Positions 1 through 7,200 are shown, counted from the first letter of the stretch. The stretch: 7,814 nucleotides of DNA from Eubacterium sp. (GCA_024681495.1 JAILAS010000186.1:1-7814), one strand, 5' to 3'. Program-made: numbers and translations. The notes: generated from the letters alone by a model not told the origin.

Positions 1-1
1 C

Positions 2-1519
2 AGGATGACTTCCGACCCGGAGGTATGGAGCCAGCCCATCAGCGCGCTCCTCGGAGGTCTCGACGCACAGCTCGGATTCGGGTTGCCCTCGATAGGAGGC
101 AAGGACTCGATGTCCGGAACCTTCGACGGAGAGAAGGGACAGATCGACGTTCCCCCCACGCTCATCTCGTTTGCAGTGGACGTGGCGGATGGAAACGACG
201 TAATTAGCCCCGAGTTCAAGGCCGCGGGCAACACCATCGTGCTCTTCGGAATAGAGAAGAACGACAAGGAGATCCCCGATTATCCCTCCACCAGGGCGGG
301 CTTCGATCTAATACACGGATATATTAAGAACAAGGTCATCCTCTCCGCATACGCACTCGGGGCAGGCGGACTGGCGCCCGCGCTCACCAAGTGCGGATTC
401 GGAAACGGATTCGGCGTGGCAGTAAACGACGATATTTCGGCAGAGGCCCTCGTATCTCCCGGATACGGATGCATTCTCGCAGAGGTGGCGCCCGGGGCTG
501 AGAAGAGCCTCGAGGGTAACTTCGTTGTAATCGGTAAGGTTACTGACGACGGCAGGTTTACTTATAAGGATACTGTTATCACCCAGGAGGAGGCGCTCAA
601 GGCATGGAGCGAGCCCTTGGAGAAGATATTCCCCTCTAAGGCTACCGACTCGAAGGACGAGGTGAAGGCGGACGTATACCGCGCGGACAGCGTCGTTGTC
701 TGCGGGAACAAGGTGGCGCGCCCCCGCGTATTTATCCCCGTCTTCCCCGGTACCAACTGCGAGTACGACACCGCCAGGGCTTTCGAGAAGGCAGGGGCCG
801 ATGTCTCCGTTAAGGTATTTAAGAATCTCACGGCGCAGGACATCGAGGATTCCGTGGCCGTATATGAGAAGGAGATTGCCAAGGCGCAGATCGTGATGTT
901 CCCGGGTGGATTCTCGGCCGGCGACGAGCCCGAGGGTTCCGCCAAGTTCTTTGCAAGCGTCTTTAGAAACGAGAAGCTTAAGGAGTCACTCACCGACCTG
1001 CTCGATAACAGGGACGGACTGGTTCTTGGTATTTGCAACGGATTCCAGGCCCTTATAAAGCTCGGACTCGTTCCCTACGGACAGATCAGGGATCAGAGGC
1101 CCGACGCGCCCACGCTCACGTATAACACCATCGGCCGACATATCTCGAAGATGGTCTACACTAAGGTTATGTCCAACAAGTCCCCCTGGCTCGCAGGCGC
1201 CGAGCTCGGCGGAGTGTACACCGATCCCGCTTCGCACGGAGAGGGCAGGTTCGTGGCACCGAAGGAGTGCCTCGACGAGCTCATCGCAAACGGCCAGGTG
1301 GCCACTATGTATGTGAACCCCATGACGGGTTGTCCCACCATGGACGAGGAGTGGAACGTGAACGGCTCCTACATGGCCATCGAGGGAATTACCAGCCCCG
1401 ACGGCAGGGTTTACGGCAAGATGGCTCATGCCGAGAGAATCGGAGAGTTCGTCGCCGGAAACATCGCCGGAAACCAGGATATGAGGTTGTTTGAGAGCGG
1501 AGTAAACTATTTCAAATAA
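2..1519 (+). CDS. purL: Phosphoribosylformylglycinamidine synthase, C-terminal part (5' end outside window)
   Basis: FGAM synthase converts FGAR, glutamine and ATP to FGAM, the fourth step of cytosolic de novo purine synthesis. The open frame runs in from the left edge, so this is a partial gene; about 505 residues are visible of the roughly 1250 usual for the large single-chain form. Counting from the Met codon at 5, GGKDSMSG (31-38) and the following DVPPTLISF belong to the second AIRS-like synthase half. A class I glutaminase domain starts near residue 239 (RPRVFIPVFPGTNCEYD). Its nucleophile is Cys344 in GICNGFQ, and the His475/Glu477 pair lies in MAHAERIGE, so the catalytic triad is complete. 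The fused synthase-glutaminase architecture differs from the split PurS/PurQ/PurL of Bacillus and is common in Clostridia. The stop at 1517-1519 is followed after only 15 bases by a new promoter; no separate strong terminator is seen before it. Identity is very secure. Confidence 0.97.
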   Translation, partial: RMTSDPEVWSQPISALLGGLDAQLGFGLPSIGGKDSMSGTFDGEKGQIDVPPTLISFAVDVADGNDVISPEFKAAGNTIVLFGIEKNDKEIPDYPSTRAGFDLIHGYIKNKVILSAYALGAGGLAPALTKCGFGNGFGVAVNDDISAEALVSPGYGCILAEVAPGAEKSLEGNFVVIGKVTDDGRFTYKDTVITQEEALKAWSEPLEKIFPSKATDSKDEVKADVYRADSVVVCGNKVARPRVFIPVFPGTNCEYDTARAFEKAGADVSVKVFKNLTAQDIEDSVAVYEKEIAKAQIVMFPGGFSAGDEPEGSAKFFASVFRNEKLKESLTDLLDNRDGLVLGICNGFQALIKLGLVPYGQIRDQRPDAPTLTYNTIGRHISKMVYTKVMSNKSPWLAGAELGGVYTDPASHGEGRFVAPKECLDELIANGQVATMYVNPMTGCPTMDEEWNVNGSYMAIEGITSPDGRVYGKMAHAERIGEFVAGNIAGNQDMRLFESGVNYFK

Positions 1520-1534
1520 TTTACATAAAGACTA

Positions 1535-1563
1535 TTGACAACATATCCGGGTTAGTTTATACT
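1535..1563 (+). promoter_or_regulatory. Sigma-A promoter of the DUF2325 gene
   Basis: A perfect -35 TTGACA (1535-1540) is followed by a 17-base spacer and the -10 TATACT (1558-1563, 5 of 6 consensus). Transcription would begin near 1570, giving a leader of about 115-120 bases before the DUF2325 gene. The box spacing is ideal, so this should be an intrinsically strong promoter. That fits with a repressor site lying directly on the -10 box. The call rests on sequence match alone. Confidence 0.8.
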
Positions 1564-1566
1564 AAC
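1551..1566. promoter_or_regulatory. Putative operator 1, palindrome GTTAGT-TTAT-ACTAAC over the -10 box
   Basis: The inverted repeat has perfect 6-base arms, and it covers the whole -10 hexamer at 1558-1563. A protein bound here would block RNA polymerase, so repression is the natural reading. The same outer arms (GTTAG-N6-CTAAC) recur at 1629-1644 with identical spacing, which argues against chance. The regulator is not identified in the window. The TTAG/CTAA half-sites loosely recall those of DtxR/MntR-type metalloregulators, but the arm spacing differs from the classical DtxR box, so this is only a hypothesis. Confidence 0.6.
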
Positions 1567-1584
1567 TAGCGTAAAAGATAATTT

Positions 1585-1616
1585 TATATGCACCCTTGAT
1601 TGGAAGGGTGCATATA
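1585..1616 (+). terminator. Stem-loop in the purL-DUF2325 gap: purL terminator or leader attenuator
   Basis: A perfect 13-bp stem pairs 1585-1597 with 1604-1616 around a 6-base loop (GATTGG); its core is GCACCCTT/AAGGGTGC. Only a short AT-rich tail (TTTC) follows, so it is a weak intrinsic terminator by U-tract. It is the only candidate for the purL 3' end, yet it lies downstream of the DUF2325 promoter, so transcripts from that promoter also carry it. It could therefore end purL transcripts, attenuate the DUF2325 gene, stabilise the mRNA, or act as a third DNA palindrome for a protein. The structure is certain; its role is not. Confidence 0.5.
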
Positions 1617-1628
1617 TTTCAGCTAAGA

Positions 1629-1644
1629 GTTAGGACAAACTAAC
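1629..1644. promoter_or_regulatory. Putative operator 2, palindrome GTTAG-GACAAA-CTAAC
   Basis: This has the same 5-base arms and the same 6-base spacer length as the site at 1551-1566, but the spacer sequence is unrelated. It lies about 60-75 bases downstream of the predicted transcription start and about 45 bases before the gene. The centres of the two sites are 78 bases apart. A second site in the transcribed leader suggests either looping between two bound repressors or a roadblock. An overlapping small repeat (CTAA 1623-1626 with TTAG 1630-1633) adds another possible half-site. Confidence 0.5.
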
Positions 1645-1674
1645 CAACCGGCTCATCCGGCCGGACTTTGAGAG

Positions 1675-1681
1675 AAGGAGG
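1675..1681 (+). promoter_or_regulatory. Ribosome binding site that decides the DUF2325 start
   Basis: AAGGAGG lies only 2 bases before the ATG at 1684 but 8 bases before the in-frame GTG at 1690. Ideal spacing for this motif is about 5-10 bases, so GTG at 1690 is favoured as the initiation codon. Confidence 0.7.
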
Positions 1682-1689
1682 ATATGTTC

Positions 1690-1971
1690 GTGAGTGTAGT
1701 TATTATCGGCGGCCATGATCGCATGGTCGGACGCTATAAGCAGATTTGTAAAAAGCACAGTTGCAAGGCGAAGGTCTTCACCCAGATGCCCGGCAATATG
1801 AAGGGGCAGATTGGCAGCCCCGACCTCATGGTTCTGTTCACCAGCACCGTATCCCATAAAATGGTTAAATGTGCGCTTGAAGAAGCCCAGAGATCCAACA
1901 CCGATGTGGTGAGGTGTCACACCTCCAGTGGCACGGCTCTTGAGGAAATCCTCGCGGCGCATGTTCATTAA
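1690..1971 (+). CDS. DUF2325-family small protein, function unknown
   Basis: A 93-residue protein from GTG at 1690 (95 residues if the ATG at 1684 is used). The sequence matches my recollection of the DUF2325 family found in Clostridia: a SVVIIGGHDRM start, then YKQICKKHSCKAKVFTQMPG, then a C-terminal KCALEEAQRS...VVRCHTSSGTALEEIL. The alternating hydrophobic strand before GGHDRM and the later LMVLFTSTVSH strand suggest a small alpha/beta Rossmann-like fold. No signal peptide or membrane segment is visible, so it is probably cytosolic. Cys20, Cys25, Cys61 and Cys76 together with His9, His23, His56 and His77 could bind a metal or act in redox chemistry; this is inference. The gene is monocistronic, with its own strong promoter, two operator-like palindromes in the upstream region and a strong terminator after it. 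It shows somewhat more mixed AAA/AAG lysine use than its neighbours. I am fairly sure of the family and do not know the function. Confidence 0.88.
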   Translation: MSVVIIGGHDRMVGRYKQICKKHSCKAKVFTQMPGNMKGQIGSPDLMVLFTSTVSHKMVKCALEEAQRSNTDVVRCHTSSGTALEEILAAHVH

Positions 1972-1997
1972 TTAGCTGTATTGCTCATACTCCTTTC

Positions 1998-2029
1998 CCC
2001 CGCCCTTTTGCTCTGGGCGGGGATTTTTT
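1998..2029 (+). terminator. Rho-independent terminator after the DUF2325 gene
   Basis: The 8-bp all-GC stem CCCCGCCC (1998-2005) pairs with GGGCGGGG (2015-2022) around a 9-base loop. It is followed, after one A, by six T (2024-2029). This is a classical strong terminator, 26 bases after the stop codon. It isolates the DUF2325 transcript from plsX. Confidence 0.93.
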
Positions 2030-2067
2030 GTGTATGACCCGTTCGCCTCCGGTCCGTAGGATATTTC

Positions 2068-2096
2068 TTGAATTTTAGGCCGACTTATAGTAGTAT
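2068..2096 (+). promoter_or_regulatory. Possible promoter of the plsX cluster
   Basis: Because a strong terminator lies just upstream, plsX needs its own promoter between about 2030 and 2115. The best candidate I can read is TTGAAT (2068-2073), a 17-base spacer, and TAGTAT (2091-2096), each 4 of 6 to consensus. An overlapping TATAGT (2086-2091) is a better -10 but lacks a good -35 at proper distance. I see no clear FapR-type operator. The exact boxes are uncertain; a promoter in this gap is very likely. Confidence 0.35.
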
Positions 2097-2114
2097 AGCG
2101 TTGTGTGTTTTCAC

Positions 2115-2119
2115 GGAGG
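2115..2119 (+). promoter_or_regulatory. Ribosome binding site that decides the plsX start
   Basis: GGAGG ends 7 bases before the ATG at 2127 and only 1 base before the in-frame ATG at 2121. It lies inside the frame of the more upstream GTG at 2103. The spacing therefore selects ATG 2127. Confidence 0.75.
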
Positions 2120-2126
2120 TATGATT

Positions 2127-3140
2127 ATGGATCCTGTAGTGAGGATAGCCGTTGACGCCATGGGAGGCGACAACGCGCCTACGCAGATTGTCAAAGGGGC
2201 AGTGGATGCCCTTAATACATCTAGAAGTATAGAGATTATACTCGTCGGTAAGGAAGGCCTTATAAGGGACGAGCTTGCGTCTCTGAATTATCCCGAGGAC
2301 AGGCTCAGCATCGTTGATGCGCCCGACGTCATTGAGACGGCGGAGCCCCCGGTCCTCGCCATTCGAAAGAAGAAGGAGTCGTCTATGGTCGTGGCGCTTA
2401 ACATGGTTAAGCACGGCGAGGCTGACGCCTTCGTATCGGCCGGATCTTCCGGAGCCATCCTTGTGGGCGGTCAGTTGATTGTGGGCAAGGCGAAGGGCGT
2501 TAAGAGAGCGCCGCTTGCGCCGCTTATCCCCACGGAAGAGGGAGTTTCGCTCCTCATCGACTGCGGCGCCAATGTGGATGCCCGCGCGGAGCATCTGGTT
2601 CAGTTCGCCAGGATGGGCTCGCTCTACATGGAATACGTCATGGGAGTGCAGAATCCGAAGGTGGCCATCGTCAATATCGGCATGGAGGAGGAGAAGGGGA
2701 ACGCCCTCGTCAAGGAGACCTATCCCATGCTTAAGGAGGCGGGAGAGAGCGGAGAGATTAACTTCATCGGCAGCATCGAGGCCAGGGAGATTCCCCATGG
2801 ATACGCGGATGTGGTCGTTTGTGAGGCTTTCGTCGGAAACGTTATCCTGAAGCTCTACGAGGGAGTGGGAACCACTCTTATCTCCTCCATAAGCTACGCG
2901 TTAAAGAGTAATCTCACCGCGTCCATAGGTGGCCTTCTGGCCAAGGGGACGCTTAAGAAGACCCTTAAGAAGTTTGACTCCTCGCAGTACGGTGGGGCGC
3001 CGCTTCTGGGACTTAAGGGCCTGGTGGTTAAGGCGCACGGCAGTTCCAATGCCGTTGAGATAAAGAACGCCATCCTCCAGTGTGTAATGTTCACAAGGGA
3101 GGATATTAACGGCAAGATCATTGAGGCTTTCGAGGCCTAA
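2127..3140 (+). CDS. plsX: Phosphate acyltransferase (acyl-ACP:phosphate transacylase)
   Basis: PlsX makes acyl-phosphate from acyl-ACP and inorganic phosphate. PlsY then uses acyl-phosphate to acylate glycerol-3-phosphate, the first step of phosphatidic acid synthesis in most Gram-positives. PlsX is a peripheral membrane protein. The product here is 337 residues, normal for the family. Diagnostic motifs are AVDAMGGDNAP (residues 8-18), SAGSSGA (104-110, usually SAGNTGA), the LIDCGAN segment, and YGGAPLLGLKGLVVKAHGSS starting at Tyr288. The start at ATG 2127 is chosen because the ribosome binding site sits 7 bases upstream. acpP, encoding its substrate carrier, follows after 28 bases, and both are probably on one mRNA. 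rpmF and the DUF177 gene, which often precede plsX, are absent from the window; a DUF2325 gene and a terminator stand there instead. Identification is very secure. Confidence 0.97.
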   Translation: MDPVVRIAVDAMGGDNAPTQIVKGAVDALNTSRSIEIILVGKEGLIRDELASLNYPEDRLSIVDAPDVIETAEPPVLAIRKKKESSMVVALNMVKHGEADAFVSAGSSGAILVGGQLIVGKAKGVKRAPLAPLIPTEEGVSLLIDCGANVDARAEHLVQFARMGSLYMEYVMGVQNPKVAIVNIGMEEEKGNALVKETYPMLKEAGESGEINFIGSIEAREIPHGYADVVVCEAFVGNVILKLYEGVGTTLISSISYALKSNLTASIGGLLAKGTLKKTLKKFDSSQYGGAPLLGLKGLVVKAHGSSNAVEIKNAILQCVMFTREDINGKIIEAFEA

Positions 3141-3168
3141 ATTGCAAGAGAAAAGGAAGGAAACAAAT

Positions 3169-3414
3169 ATGGAATTCGATCTTTTAAAGAAGGTTATAGC
3201 TCAGGTGCTTAGCGTGGATGCAGAGGAGATTACCCTTGACACCACATTCGAGGGAGACCTCGGCGCGGACTCGCTCGACGTTACGTCCATTATGATCGAG
3301 CTCGAGGAGCAGCTGGGAATAGAGATTGGCGACGATGATGTTGATACCGAGAAGATTAAGACGGTAGGCGATGCAGTCGAACTTATAAAGAATGCTAAAT
3401 CTGCCGGTGAATGA
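3169..3414 (+). CDS. acpP: Acyl carrier protein
   Basis: This 81-residue acidic four-helix protein carries growing acyl chains on a 4'-phosphopantetheine arm in type II fatty acid synthesis, and it hands them to PlsX, encoded just upstream. The attachment serine is Ser35 in the LGADSLDV motif. Helix II continues as IELEEQLGIEI and the C-terminal part has the usual TVGDAVELI. The start is ATG 3169, with AGGAAGG 8 bases upstream; the frame is open further back into the end of plsX, but no ribosome binding site supports an earlier start. Its place directly behind plsX indicates the housekeeping fatty-acid ACP rather than a polyketide or D-alanine carrier protein. The region after the stop holds a hairpin before rnc. 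Confidence 0.96.
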   Translation: MEFDLLKKVIAQVLSVDAEEITLDTTFEGDLGADSLDVTSIMIELEEQLGIEIGDDDVDTEKIKTVGDAVELIKNAKSAGE

Positions 3415-3432
3415 TAATTAAAGGCGTCATGC

Positions 3433-3469
3433 ACGGGGCTGTCATTGCATTTGCAGGACAGCCCCGTTT
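3433..3469 (+). terminator. Stem-loop between acpP and rnc, weak terminator or processing site
   Basis: A perfect 11-bp stem, ACGGGGCTGTC (3433-3443) with GACAGCCCCGT (3457-3467), closes a 13-base loop. Only three T follow before G, so termination is probably partial. The stem should lower expression of rnc, smc and the next gene relative to the abundant ACP. It could also be an mRNA processing or stabilising element. A small second stem, GTAAC (3470-3474) with GTTAC (3479-3483), follows at once. Confidence 0.6.
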
Positions 3470-3505
3470 GTAACCATTGTTACGGGTGTTGAGCGGAGGC
3501 TTTTG

Positions 3506-4213
3506 ATGAACCGTGAAATAGCGGAATTGCAGGAAAAAATAGGATATAGTTTCAAGGACATCGTCCTTTTGGAGCAGGCGCTTACTCACAGTTCGTTCGC
3601 CAACGAGATACACGGGTCCGCCGGAAAGGGTAAGGACAACGAGCGCATGGAGTTCCTGGGCGATGCCGTCCTGGAGATAGTGACCAGCGAGTATCTGTAT
3701 AAGAAGCATCCGGATTACGACGAGGGCAGGCTCTCCAAGACCAGGGCCAGCATTGTTTGCGAGCCTACGCTGGACATGTGCGCCAGGCAGATTGACCTGA
3801 GCGGTTACATCAGGCTCGGTAAGGGCGAAGAGGCCGGCGGCGGCAGGAAGCGCCCGTCGATTGTCTCCGACGCCATGGAGGCCGTGATTGGTGCCATATA
3901 CCTGGACGGCGGTTTCGAGGTCGCCGAGCGCTATATATACCGGTTTATACTCGATGGAATTGAGGGGAAAAAGCTCTACAAGGACAGTAAGACTGCCCTT
4001 CAGGAGATAACCCAGAAGAAGGGGCTCGGCAGCCCCGAATATAAGCTCGCCGGGGAAGAGGGACCCGGGCACGATAAGACCTTCTATGTGGAGCTTTACA
4101 TAGACGGCAGGAAGATATGCACGGGGAGCGGGCATTCCAAGAAGGCGGCGGAGAAACATGCCGCGCTGGAAACACTAAAAATATTGGATTCGGAGTGGGA
4201 AGATGTATCTTAA
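3506..4213 (+). CDS. rnc: Ribonuclease III
   Basis: RNase III is a homodimeric endonuclease that cleaves double-stranded RNA and processes rRNA precursors and some mRNAs. The product is 235 residues, the usual length. The catalytic domain carries the signature NERMEFLGD (45-53), with Glu49 and Asp53. Asp122 and Glu125 in SDAMEAVIGAIYLDGG match the metal-binding pair of the E. coli enzyme (Asp114, Glu117). A double-stranded RNA-binding domain fills the C-terminus, from DSKTALQEITQKKG to HSKKAAEKHAALETL. ATG 3506 is chosen because GGAGG (3495-3499) lies 6 bases upstream; a TTG one codon earlier is too close. The gene ends inside the start region of smc (11-base overlap), which suggests translational coupling. 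Two small stem-loops lie in its leader and might be autoregulatory, which is a guess. Confidence 0.97.
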   Translation: MNREIAELQEKIGYSFKDIVLLEQALTHSSFANEIHGSAGKGKDNERMEFLGDAVLEIVTSEYLYKKHPDYDEGRLSKTRASIVCEPTLDMCARQIDLSGYIRLGKGEEAGGGRKRPSIVSDAMEAVIGAIYLDGGFEVAERYIYRFILDGIEGKKLYKDSKTALQEITQKKGLGSPEYKLAGEEGPGHDKTFYVELYIDGRKICTGSGHSKKAAEKHAALETLKILDSEWEDVS

Positions 4214-7200
4214 ACGTATTGAACTCGCTGGATTTAAGTCCTTCGCGGGCAAGAGCGTATTTGAATTTCATAACGGTATTACGGGCATTGTGGGCCCCAA
4301 CGGCAGCGGTAAGAGCAATGTGGCCGATGCGGTGAGATGGGTGCTCGGCGAGCAGAAGGTAAAGCAGCTTCGAAGCGCGTCTATGCAGGACGTTATCTTC
4401 GCGGGCACAGAGGCCAGAAAGCCCCTCAGCTACGCATATGTGGCCATTACGCTCGATAATTCCGATCATTCGCTCGACACCGACTATACTGAGGTTACGG
4501 TGGCCAGAAGGATATACAGGTCCGGAGAGAGCGAGTATCTGATAAACGGAACCTCCTGCAGACTAAAGGACGTACAGGAGCTTTTTTATGATACCGGAAT
4601 CGGTAAGGAGGGATACTCCATTATCGGTCAGGGCCAGATTGACAAGATTCTGAGCGGTAAGCCCGAGGACAGGCGAGAGCTGTTCGACGAGGCCGCCGGA
4701 ATCGTCAAGTATAAGCGCCGCAAGGCTGCCGCTCAGAAGAAGCTGGAGAGCCACAGGGACAACCTCCTTCGCGTGGGTGACATAATTAACGAGCTCGAGA
4801 GGGAGCTCACGCCCCTTAAGGAGCAGTCCGAGACGGCGAAAATATACCTTTCCAAGAAGGAAGAGCTTAAGAATCTGGACATCCACTATTACATACGCAG
4901 GGTGGACGAGCTCAAGGCCCAGATGGAGTCCATCACGGAGAAGGAGAAGAACCTCGAGGCTGAGGCTGAAGACACCGAGAAGCAGCTGGAGGCCCTGAAG
5001 AAGGACTTTGAGAAGTCCGAGAAGGATAGGGAAGAGGTTGAGGCGCTCATCGAGAAAACCCGCGAGGATAAGAACCGTGCGGCCCAGCAGAAGACCGCCC
5101 TCATTCACGAGATTGACCTCCTTAATGAGCAGATAAAGAACGCGGATGCCAGCGCGGAGCGTTTCGTGCAGCGCATGGACAAGCTCAGTGCCGAGAAGGA
5201 AGAGCGCACCGCGCAGAAGACTCGTGCTAACGAGGAGTTCGAGAAGAACGAGAAGACCCTCTACGAGACGGTAAACACGCTTAACGGCATCAGGCAGGAG
5301 CTTGATGAAATCAAGAAGCAGAGCAGCGAGACCACCGAGAAGATAGAGGCAGGAAAGAGGCAGATCCTCGAGATAACCGAGCAGAGGACCCACATCGAGG
5401 CCGACAGGGAGAGGCTTAAGACCATCGGTGAACAGACTGAGTCTGAGAAGCAAAAGCTCGTCTACCGCAAGGAGCAGGTGAATGAGGATTCGAAGGAGCT
5501 GAAGGAACTCATAGAGCTGAAGCGCCGTGAGGAGGAAGAGGCAAAGGCCGTTCTCTCCAAACACCTTAAGGGCAGGGACAATCTCTTCCGCACCCTGAAC
5601 GAGCTCGGCGACAGGCGTAATCTTCTGAACGACCGTGCGGCCACGCTGAACGACGAAAAGATAAAGGCTGCGTCCCGGCTCGAGTCGCTAAACAACATGG
5701 CCGAACGCTACGAGGGTTACTCTCAGAGCGTTAAGCAGGTCATGAGCCGCAAGAAGGCCAACAGCGGCATACTCGGCGTAGTGGCAGATATCATCGAGGT
5801 GGACAAGAAGTACGAGACCGCCATCGAGACGGCCCTGGGCGGAAACATCCGAAACATCGTCACCGACGACGAGGACACCGCCAGGGACATGATAGAGTAT
5901 CTTAAGAAGAATAAGTACGGAAGGGCCACGTTCCTCCCCCTCACCAGCGTCAGGAAGAGAAACGACGAGAAGGAGAGGGAGGTCCTCGGGGAGAAGGGCG
6001 TAATCGACCTGGCCCCCAGGCTCGTTAAGGCACAGAAGAAGTACGACAACGTCATATCATTTCTGCTAGGCCAGATCATCGTGGTCGACACCGTTGATAA
6101 CGCGCTTGCCCTCGCCAGGAGGCACGACTACTCGCTCAGGATGGTCACGCTCTCAGGTGAGCTGCTTTCGCCGGGCGGTTCCATTACCGGCGGTGCGTTC
6201 AAGGGAAGCGGAAACCTGCTCGGACGTCGCAGGGAAATCGAGGAGCTCGAGGAGAAAATCCGTAAGCTTACCGACGATAAGAAGGAAGTGGACGATGAGC
6301 TCAGGGAGATACACGACAGGCGCGCCGAGATCCGTGGCCGCAGAGACGACATCCAGGACGATATCAAGGCCGCTGAGATTGCGCTGAACGAGGTCAAATC
6401 CGAGATTGCCCGCATGGAGCGCGACATAGAGGACAAGGAAGAGGAGCTCGGGCTCATCGACCGCGAGTTCATCAAGATAGAGGAGTACATGGTGACCCTT
6501 GAGAAGGAGGGATCGGACGTCAATGCGGCATCCGAGGATGCGGACGTACGCTGCGAGGAAATCGCTAGGGAGAACGCATTGCTCATCGATTCGCTCTCAG
6601 AGGTTTCCGAAAAGACCAACAGGCTCGAGGAGGACATGAGGCGTATCCTCCAGGAGGAGGCCGCGCTCCGCGAGAAGAGGGACTTCTCCCGCCAGGATTT
6701 GGAGCGAGTCGAGAAGGAAATCGAAAAGCTCGCCGAGGAAGAGGCCGAACTCACCAGGACGAGGGACGAAGCCAAGGGCTCTTCCGAGGAGAAGAAGGAG
6801 CAGATTGAGACCATAAAGAAGACCATCGAGGACTTCGAGAAGGCGGATGCCGACTTCGACAAGGCCATTGAAGAGGCTGTGGCGAAGAAGGAGGCCATGA
6901 GTGGTTCACATAACGCATACATGGAGAAGCGCGAGGACCTGATTAGGAAGGGAGGCGAGCTCGAGAAAGAGGGCGAGCGACTCAACCACCAGATGGAGGC
7001 AGCGCGCGAGAAGACCGACCGCCAGCATGCATACATGTGGGAGGAGTACGAGCTCACATATCACAATGCCAGGGAGCTTATAGGCGAGGACGAAAAGACC
7101 CCCGAGAACCTCGAGGCATCCACCCGCAGGCTCCGCGACGACATAAAGGCGCTGGGCGTCGTAAACGTAAACGCCATCGAGGAGTACCGCGAGGTTTCCG

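Noticed and set aside
1648..1664. Small GC-rich stem CCGGC/GCCGG before the DUF2325 ribosome binding site
   Set aside because: Only 5 bp with a 7-base loop and no U-tract; possible leader structure but not supportable as a terminator or riboswitch.
1520..1683. Riboswitch in the leader of the DUF2325 gene
   Set aside because: I recognise no purine, SAM, TPP, cobalamin, Mn or other known aptamer consensus; only a simple hairpin and palindromes are present.
2084..2098. Repeat TATAG-TAG-TATAG before plsX as an operator
   Set aside because: Short direct repeat within AT-rich promoter DNA; it does not match the FapR operator pattern that I know.
2103..2126. GTG 2103 or ATG 2121 as the start of plsX
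   Set aside because: The ribosome binding site GGAGG lies after GTG 2103 and only 1 base before ATG 2121; ATG 2127 has proper spacing.
2085..2798. Antisense open frame opposite plsX
   Set aside because: Shadow of a well-conserved gene; no family resemblance.
3121..3168. N-terminal extension of acpP into the end of plsX
   Set aside because: The frame is open, but the extra residues are unlike any ACP, and the ribosome binding site supports ATG 3169.
4563..5564. Long leucine-rich antisense open frame opposite smc
   Set aside because: It mirrors AAG/GAG-rich coiled-coil codons, which read as CTT/CTC leucine on the other strand. It has no recognisable domain or supported start, and it lies entirely inside a clear smc gene.
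6128..7057. Serine-rich antisense open frame opposite smc
   Set aside because: Low-complexity serine composition from the complementary frame of the coiled-coil region; no ribosome binding site or domain that I can support.
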